From positions 1-10,409 of the forward strand of contig CAWVSL010000063.1 in NCBI GenBank assembly GCA_963933115.1: a stretch of DNA of 10,409 nucleotides. The letters are read 5' to 3'. Source of the DNA: JALJPB01 sp963933115 (GTDB lineage: Bacteria; Pseudomonadota; Gammaproteobacteria; Enterobacterales; Alteromonadaceae). Made by a program: the position numbers and the translations under genes. Below the pieces are notes generated by a model. The model saw only the letters and a list, made by a program, of their open reading frames with translations, was not told the DNA's origin and did no database searches. Shown piece by piece: positions 6,614 to 10,409 of the stretch (positions are counted from its first letter, which is position 1; each line of letters opens with the position of its first letter).

Positions 6614-7822
6614 ATGGTTCACAAAAATAAGTTACCTGTTACTGTTCTATCGGGTTTTCTGGGTGCCGGAAAAACCACAGTACTAAGCCATATTTTGAAT
6701 AATCGTCAAGGTAAAAAAGTGGCTGTTATCGTTAATGATATGAGTGACGTTAATATCGACTCTGCTACGGTTGCAAACGAAGTGTCTCTTAATCGTAGTG
6801 ATGAGAAACTCGTTGAAATGAGCAACGGCTGTATTTGTTGTACATTACGTGAAGATCTTCTACTAGAAGTTACCAAATTGGCAAAAGATGGGCGATTTGA
6901 TTACTTAGTTATTGAATCTACGGGTATTTCTGAGCCATTGCCGGTAGCCGAAACCTTCACTTTTTCTGACGAGGACGGTATTTCGTTATCGGATGTAGCA
7001 ACACTGGATACTATGGTTACCGTTGTTGATGCAGTAAATTTTTTAAAGGATTACGAAGAGGCCCTTTCCTTACAAGAAACAGGAGAGTCATTAGGGGAGG
7101 AAGACGAACGTAGTGTCTCTGACTTACTTGTTGACCAAGTCGAATTTGCCGATGTTATCTTGATTAGCAAAACAGACTTGGTTGATACTGCCGATATTGA
7201 ACGCCTAAAAGCAATACTTAAAACGCTGAATACCCACGCTAAAATCAGTTCAATTACCCAAGGTCAAGTCGATATTGATACATTGCTGAATACTGGTTTG
7301 TTTGATTTTGAACGTGCTCAGAATGCGCCGGGTTGGCTAAAGGAAATGAGAGGTGAGCACATTCCTGAAACCGAAGAATATGGTATTAGTAGCTTTAGTT
7401 TTCTTGCTCGTCGTCCATTTCATCCTGAAAAATTTTATCATTTTCTTCATGACACGGAAAAATTTGGTAAATTAATTCGTTCCAAAGGATATTTTTGGTT
7501 GGCATCTCGCCCCCAATTTTCAGGTCAATGGAATCAAGCAGGCGGCATTGCTCATTATGGTTTTGCTGCTATGTTCTGGAAATCGGTGCCCAAAAAAGAC
7601 TGGCCTACTGATGAAGAGTCACTGAATGCTATACAGAAGCAGTGGGTTGAACCATTTGGTGATATGCGTCAAGAATTAGTGTTCATTGGTCAGCAACTAG
7701 ATCAAGGGGCTATGACTAATGCACTCAATGAATGCTTGTTGTCAGATGATGAGTTACTAAAAGGGAAAAGTTATTGGACAACACTTAGTGATCCGTTTCC
7801 AGAGTGGAGTGAAAGCGCATGA
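6614..7822 (+). CDS. COG0523/CobW family zinc-responsive GTPase (ZigA-like metallochaperone)
   Basis: A 402-residue G3E-family P-loop GTPase. Motifs are Walker A GFLGAGKTT (14-22), the metal-binding GCICC (72-76), ESTGISEP (101-108) and SKTD (185-188, base recognition). A CobW_C domain starts around residue 255 (SSFSFLARRPFHPEKFYHFL). An acidic insert, ETGESLGEEDERS (155-167), precedes the G4 region. Zur-controlled members of this family, such as ZigA, bind zinc through CxCC and are thought to deliver it to client enzymes in zinc starvation. The ATG at 6614 was chosen over the GTG two codons upstream because of the GCGAG in front of it. The two inverted Zur-like boxes lie about 60-110 bases upstream. 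The next gene overlaps its stop (ATGA), so it heads an operon. The ZigA-like role is inferred from family and context. Confidence 0.92.
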   Translation: MVHKNKLPVTVLSGFLGAGKTTVLSHILNNRQGKKVAVIVNDMSDVNIDSATVANEVSLNRSDEKLVEMSNGCICCTLREDLLLEVTKLAKDGRFDYLVIESTGISEPLPVAETFTFSDEDGISLSDVATLDTMVTVVDAVNFLKDYEEALSLQETGESLGEEDERSVSDLLVDQVEFADVILISKTDLVDTADIERLKAILKTLNTHAKISSITQGQVDIDTLLNTGLFDFERAQNAPGWLKEMRGEHIPETEEYGISSFSFLARRPFHPEKFYHFLHDTEKFGKLIRSKGYFWLASRPQFSGQWNQAGGIAHYGFAAMFWKSVPKKDWPTDEESLNAIQKQWVEPFGDMRQELVFIGQQLDQGAMTNALNECLLSDDELLKGKSYWTTLSDPFPEWSESA

Positions 7823-8523
7823 GTGTATTAACTGCTATTAATGAAAGCCAATCAACAAGCATACCTTTACCTGAACCACTCGCAATATGTGAAAGTGAGA
7901 GTGATACGCCTGAGGTATTTACCGATATATATCGCGATTACACCAATATAGCAATTTGGCAACGTAAATTGCCAGACGAACTAGCATTGGCTGCGGATGA
8001 GATTTTAAAGACGGGTGTAAGAATAAAAATTGCAGAGGCAGTTACAGTACAAACTGTTCATTCTACGCTTTGTAATGCGTTAGGTGAGACAAACGCTGTG
8101 AAGATCTTGAGTGATGACATAACACTGTTGGTTGATATGTTTTGCTGTTTGTTTGATCTCAAAGAAGTTGGATTACGATTAACGGCACTTGATCGTGCTA
8201 TGTGCCCCAGATTTCACTTTGATCGCATTCCGTGTCGACTGGTAACAACATATCATGGTATTGCCACAGAGTGGATTCCTCATCAGTTGGTTGACCGCAG
8301 TAAATTAGGTGCGGGAAACCAAGGTAAATCAGATGAACAATCAGGACTTTTTGATAGTACTGATGATATTCGTCAACTGAGCGAAGGTGATGTTGCCTTA
8401 TTAAAAGGTGAGTTTTGGCATGATAATGAAGGTGCTGGTTTAGTGCATCGCTCACCCGTTCAGCCAGAAGGTTTACTAACTGAACGTCGTTTATTATTAA
8501 CACTCGATTTTATTAACGATTAA
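7819..8523 (+). CDS. DUF1826 family protein
   Basis: A 234-residue predicted cytoplasmic protein with no signal peptide or membrane segment. It matches DUF1826 by the segments LRLTALDRAMCPRFHFDRIPCRLVTTYHGIATEWIP (about 119-154), GDVALLKGEFW (190-200), GLVHRSP (207-213) and the C-terminal ERRLLLTLDF. Its ATG overlaps the GTPase stop, with GGAG about 9 bases before, so the two are coupled. DUF1826 genes recur beside COG0523 genes in proteobacteria, so it is a candidate client or partner of the GTPase. The conserved H133-x-D135, distal H210 and basic residues R223/R224 resemble the HxD...H...R layout of Fe(II)/2-oxoglutarate or cupin-fold enzymes; this is my inference, not an established function. 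Cys129 and Cys139 flank the HxD motif and could also take part in metal binding. Confidence 0.85.
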   Translation: MSVLTAINESQSTSIPLPEPLAICESESDTPEVFTDIYRDYTNIAIWQRKLPDELALAADEILKTGVRIKIAEAVTVQTVHSTLCNALGETNAVKILSDDITLLVDMFCCLFDLKEVGLRLTALDRAMCPRFHFDRIPCRLVTTYHGIATEWIPHQLVDRSKLGAGNQGKSDEQSGLFDSTDDIRQLSEGDVALLKGEFWHDNEGAGLVHRSPVQPEGLLTERRLLLTLDFIND

Positions 8524-8550
8524 ATAGTGTTTATGAAGGGAAGCTTAAAA

Positions 8551-9162
8551 ATGAAAGTACAAAAATCAGTACCATTTTTGTTAAATACAATACTATTAAA
8601 TATCTTTTTATTAGGTCAACCCCTTCATGCAGAAAATCAGCAGGAACAAGGTACTCGTTTAGATGCACATGTGCATGGTTTATCTGAAATGACGATGGCA
8701 ATTGAAGGAGGAATACTGGATATTCAATTGATTTCTCCAACGATCAATCTATTTGGTTTTGAACACAAAGCAAGCAACAAAAAAGAGATTACCATTGTTA
8801 ATAATGCTAAAGCGTTGTTGAGTAATACGGCATCACTTTTTTCTTTTTCTGGTGGTGGTTGTTCGCTCATTAATACCGCGATTGATGTATCAGGTTTAAT
8901 AAAACTTGATGAAAGTGAGCATGAACATCAGCCGAAACATAACAAAAAATCACATGATGATCACAGCGTTCAAGAGGAAAGTCATAACCAATTAGTTGCA
9001 AATTATCGCTATCACTGTGAAGAAACAGCAACGTTATCAGCTATTACGGTACTTGCCTTTGATCAATTTTTAGGAATTGAAAATATTCGTGCGATGTGGA
9101 TAACAGACACAGACCAAGGTGTCGTAACACTGAGTGCGGAACGTAAAATATTGAATTTATGA
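8551..9162 (+). CDS. zrgA: ZrgA-type periplasmic zinc-binding protein (DUF2796)
   Basis: A 203-residue exported protein. It has a clear signal peptide with likely cleavage after LHA (residue 27). The mature N-terminus carries DAHVHGLSEMTMAIEGGILDIQL (38-60), the DUF2796 hallmark, with His40 and His42. A hydrophilic His-rich loop follows (about 122-145: EHEHQPKHNKKSHDDH...ESH), then YRYHCEE (152-158). Cys104 and Cys156 could form a disulfide. The His cluster suits zinc capture in the periplasm; ZrgA of Vibrio cholerae is reported as the periplasmic component of a zinc uptake system. The start at 8551 was chosen because AAGGGA lies 8 bases before it and the signal peptide then begins with MKVQK; starts at 8527 and 8533 would lengthen the leader without a ribosome binding site. 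It follows DUF1826 by 27 bases in the same operon. Confidence 0.9.
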   Translation: MKVQKSVPFLLNTILLNIFLLGQPLHAENQQEQGTRLDAHVHGLSEMTMAIEGGILDIQLISPTINLFGFEHKASNKKEITIVNNAKALLSNTASLFSFSGGGCSLINTAIDVSGLIKLDESEHEHQPKHNKKSHDDHSVQEESHNQLVANYRYHCEETATLSAITVLAFDQFLGIENIRAMWITDTDQGVVTLSAERKILNL

Positions 9163-9220
9163 TTATGAGTATTAAAAAACAGGCTATAAAAAACCCGTAT
9201 AGTGGTCAGGAATTTAAAAG

Positions 9221-9601
9221 ATGATGAAAATAGAAAATGTTACTGATAAACTTGCAATCACTTTATCAATCGCTTGCGCTATTCATTGTTTAGCTTTGCC
9301 TTTAATATTATTATTACTCCCAAGTTTTGTGGCATTGCAACTCAACTATGAAGCGTTTCATACTTGGATGGTAATAATTGTTCTTCCTACAAGTGTTTAT
9401 GCACTATTTATGGGATGTAAGCAGCATAAACGTTATAAATTACTTTTTATTGGTTTTTTGGGATTAATTTTATTAGTTCTCGCACTATCGATAGGTAACG
9501 AATATTGGGAAAAGGTACTTACCCTCGTGGGATCTGCGGTTATTGCAGGCGGTCATTATTTTAATTACCGCTTGTGCCAGCAATACCCCCTTTGTCACTG
9601 A
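9221..9601 (+). CDS. MerC-like integral membrane protein
   Basis: A 126-residue protein with about four transmembrane segments (roughly 12-36, 46-65, 74-92, 98-114). The first segment contains the Cys pair in SIACAIHCLALP (Cys19, Cys23). A second pair lies at the C-terminus (CQQYPLCH, Cys119 and Cys125), and Cys66 is extra. This matches the MerC family, whose best-known member is a mercury uptake protein with paired cysteines at equivalent places. No mer genes are present and the gene lies at the end of a zinc-starvation operon, so transport or sensing of zinc, or of another thiophilic metal, is more likely; this is inferred. CAGGAA lies 8 bases before the chosen ATG; a second ATG follows directly. 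Confidence 0.8.
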   Translation: MMKIENVTDKLAITLSIACAIHCLALPLILLLLPSFVALQLNYEAFHTWMVIIVLPTSVYALFMGCKQHKRYKLLFIGFLGLILLVLALSIGNEYWEKVLTLVGSAVIAGGHYFNYRLCQQYPLCH

Positions 9602-9843
9602 TGTGAAGATTAAAGAATAAAAACAAAATCATTCATAGAGATGGTTAGAATTTAGAGCAATATTGAGCTAACTCAATTCCTTAATTTTCAATGGGCACAG
9701 CAAGGCAGTAAACCTTGAGGAAATCAGCTGTCAATCACTGGATTTTATCGTTAAAATCTTTTGGGTGGCATTCGAAAGTCAATAGAAATCGTTTAATTTA
9801 GCCAGTCATTAAAAGCATAATTAAAATTAATCAAAGGCAATTT
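9602..9843. other. Intergenic region before the second GTPase unit
   Basis: No convincing gene is present. Small dyads are visible: ATTGAG-ctaa-CTCAAT (9662-9677), CAAGG...CCTTG (9701-9717), and GATTTTA-tcgt-TAAAATC (9741-9758) followed by four T. The last could be a weak terminator for the preceding operon. No Zur-like 7-1-7 dyad was found here, in contrast to the other two intergenic regions of the locus. A 37-codon open stretch at 9672-9784 lacks a start codon and resembles no family I recognise. Confidence 0.45.
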
Positions 9844-9933
9844 ATGTTCACTAAAATTATTCTGGTAGCGTTGTCATTATTGGGGGCTAATGCTTTAGTT
9901 GCAGAATATGGTCGGTTAACCAATGGATTCTAA
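9844..9933 (+). CDS. Putative 29-residue signal-peptide-like leader ORF
   Basis: A short frame from ATG to TAA encodes MFTKIILVALSLLGANALVA followed by EYGRLTNGF. The first 20 residues have a positively charged start, hydrophobic core and an A-x-A-like end (ALVA), as in a Sec signal peptide, leaving a mature part of only nine residues. A weak AAAGG lies upstream. The ORF overlaps the start of the following GTPase gene by 11 bases in another frame. It may be a leader that couples translation to the GTPase, or the 5' remnant of a lost periplasmic protein gene. The codon series is clean, but nothing proves it is expressed. Confidence 0.4.
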   Translation: MFTKIILVALSLLGANALVAEYGRLTNGF

Positions 9934-10409
9934 TACTACTGAATTACGAGCAATTCCTACTAACATTATCACGGGTTTTTTGGGGGTTGGAAAAACCTCT
10001 GCTATCTTATATTTACTTAAAAATAAGCCATCGAACGAGCGCTGGGCTGTATTAGTGAATGAATTTGGTGAGATTGGCGTAGATGGCAACTTATTGACAG
10101 GGCAATACTCAGAGTCTCAAGGAGTTTTTATCCGCGAAGTGTCGGGAGGGTGTATGTGCTGCGTCGCAGGTGTGCCGATGCAAGTTGCTCTGAATCAATT
10201 ATTAACTCGCGCGAAACCTGATCGCTTATTAATTGAGCCAACAGGACTTGGACATCCCAAAGAAGTATTGCAGATGCTTTCAGCAAAACATTACCAAACG
10301 GTATTGTCGTTACAAAAAACACTGACATTGGTGGATGCACGAAATTTATCAAACGAACGTTATACCACTCATGACACCTTTAATCAGCAGATTGAAATGG
10401 CAGATATTG
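9923..10409 (+). CDS. Second COG0523/CobW family GTPase (5' part; cut by the window edge)
   Basis: The first 162 codons of another G3E-family GTPase run off the right edge. Visible motifs are Walker A GFLGVGKTS (18-26), NEFGEIGVDGNLL (46-58), the metal-binding GCMCC (76-80), EPTGLGHP (105-112) and VDARNL (137-142). NEFGE and EPTGLGHP place it in the YjiA/YeiR-like branch, different from the ZigA-like GTPase upstream, which has NDMSD and ESTGISEP. It is therefore a separate subfamily member and not a recent duplicate. It is likely a zinc-binding metallochaperone GTPase, by family. No strong Shine-Dalgarno precedes the ATG; the overlapping 29-codon ORF may provide translational coupling. Its C-terminal domain lies outside the window. 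Confidence 0.88.
   Translation, partial: MDSNTTELRAIPTNIITGFLGVGKTSAILYLLKNKPSNERWAVLVNEFGEIGVDGNLLTGQYSESQGVFIREVSGGCMCCVAGVPMQVALNQLLTRAKPDRLLIEPTGLGHPKEVLQMLSAKHYQTVLSLQKTLTLVDARNLSNERYTTHDTFNQQIEMADI

Noticed and set aside
9165..9224. 19-codon ORF (MSIKKQAIKNPYSG...) whose TGA overlaps the MerC-like gene's ATG
   Set aside because: There is no ribosome binding site and no recognisable feature; an ATGA overlap of this length arises easily by chance. Left as a weak possibility for translational coupling.
10128..10352. Open frame of 74 codons on the minus strand
   Set aside because: It lies entirely within the second GTPase gene, which has strong family motifs in the other strand.

Overview
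The window looks like a chromosomal segment of an AT-rich marine gammaproteobacterium of the Colwellia / Psychromonas / Moritella / Vibrio type. This rests on the low-GC codon use, a rimO remnant that aligns with the gammaproteobacterial protein, and a zinc locus built like the Vibrio zrg system. The genus cannot be fixed from this sequence alone.

Left part (about 1-3300): an amino-acid-metabolism module. A divergent Lrp/AsnC regulator faces an aldehyde dehydrogenase, which is followed co-directionally by a short homoserine dehydrogenase without an ACT domain. The most economical reading is catabolic: homoserine to aspartate semialdehyde to aspartate, under a local Lrp-type regulator. This is an inference from gene pairing. 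A hairpin with a T-run closes the module.

Junction (about 3310-3690): a decayed fragment of rimO, the ribosomal protein S12 methylthiotransferase. It carries an in-frame stop, an internal deletion and a frameshift, and marks an old rearrangement point between the two functional blocks.

Right part (about 3700-10409): a zinc-homeostasis locus that appears to be controlled by Zur. An ABC transporter pair (ATPase then FtsX/MacB-type permease, overlapping ATGA) runs leftward. A DUF3299 exported protein runs rightward from the same intergenic region, which holds a Zur-box-like palindrome. Further right, two more Zur-like boxes arranged as a 19-bp perfect inverted repeat precede an operon of a COG0523/CobW GTPase, a DUF1826 protein, a ZrgA-type His-rich periplasmic zinc protein (DUF2796) and a MerC-like membrane protein. 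A second, different COG0523 GTPase begins near the right edge and is cut by it. Its start overlaps a 29-codon ORF that encodes little more than a signal peptide.

Together the right-hand genes read as a zinc-starvation programme: surface or periplasmic zinc capture (ZrgA, DUF3299), an inner-membrane ABC machine, a MerC-like metal permease, and two GTPases that may load scarce metal onto chosen client proteins. The DUF1826 protein, with an HxD...H arrangement, is a possible client. No rRNA, tRNA, CRISPR array or intact insertion sequence was seen.
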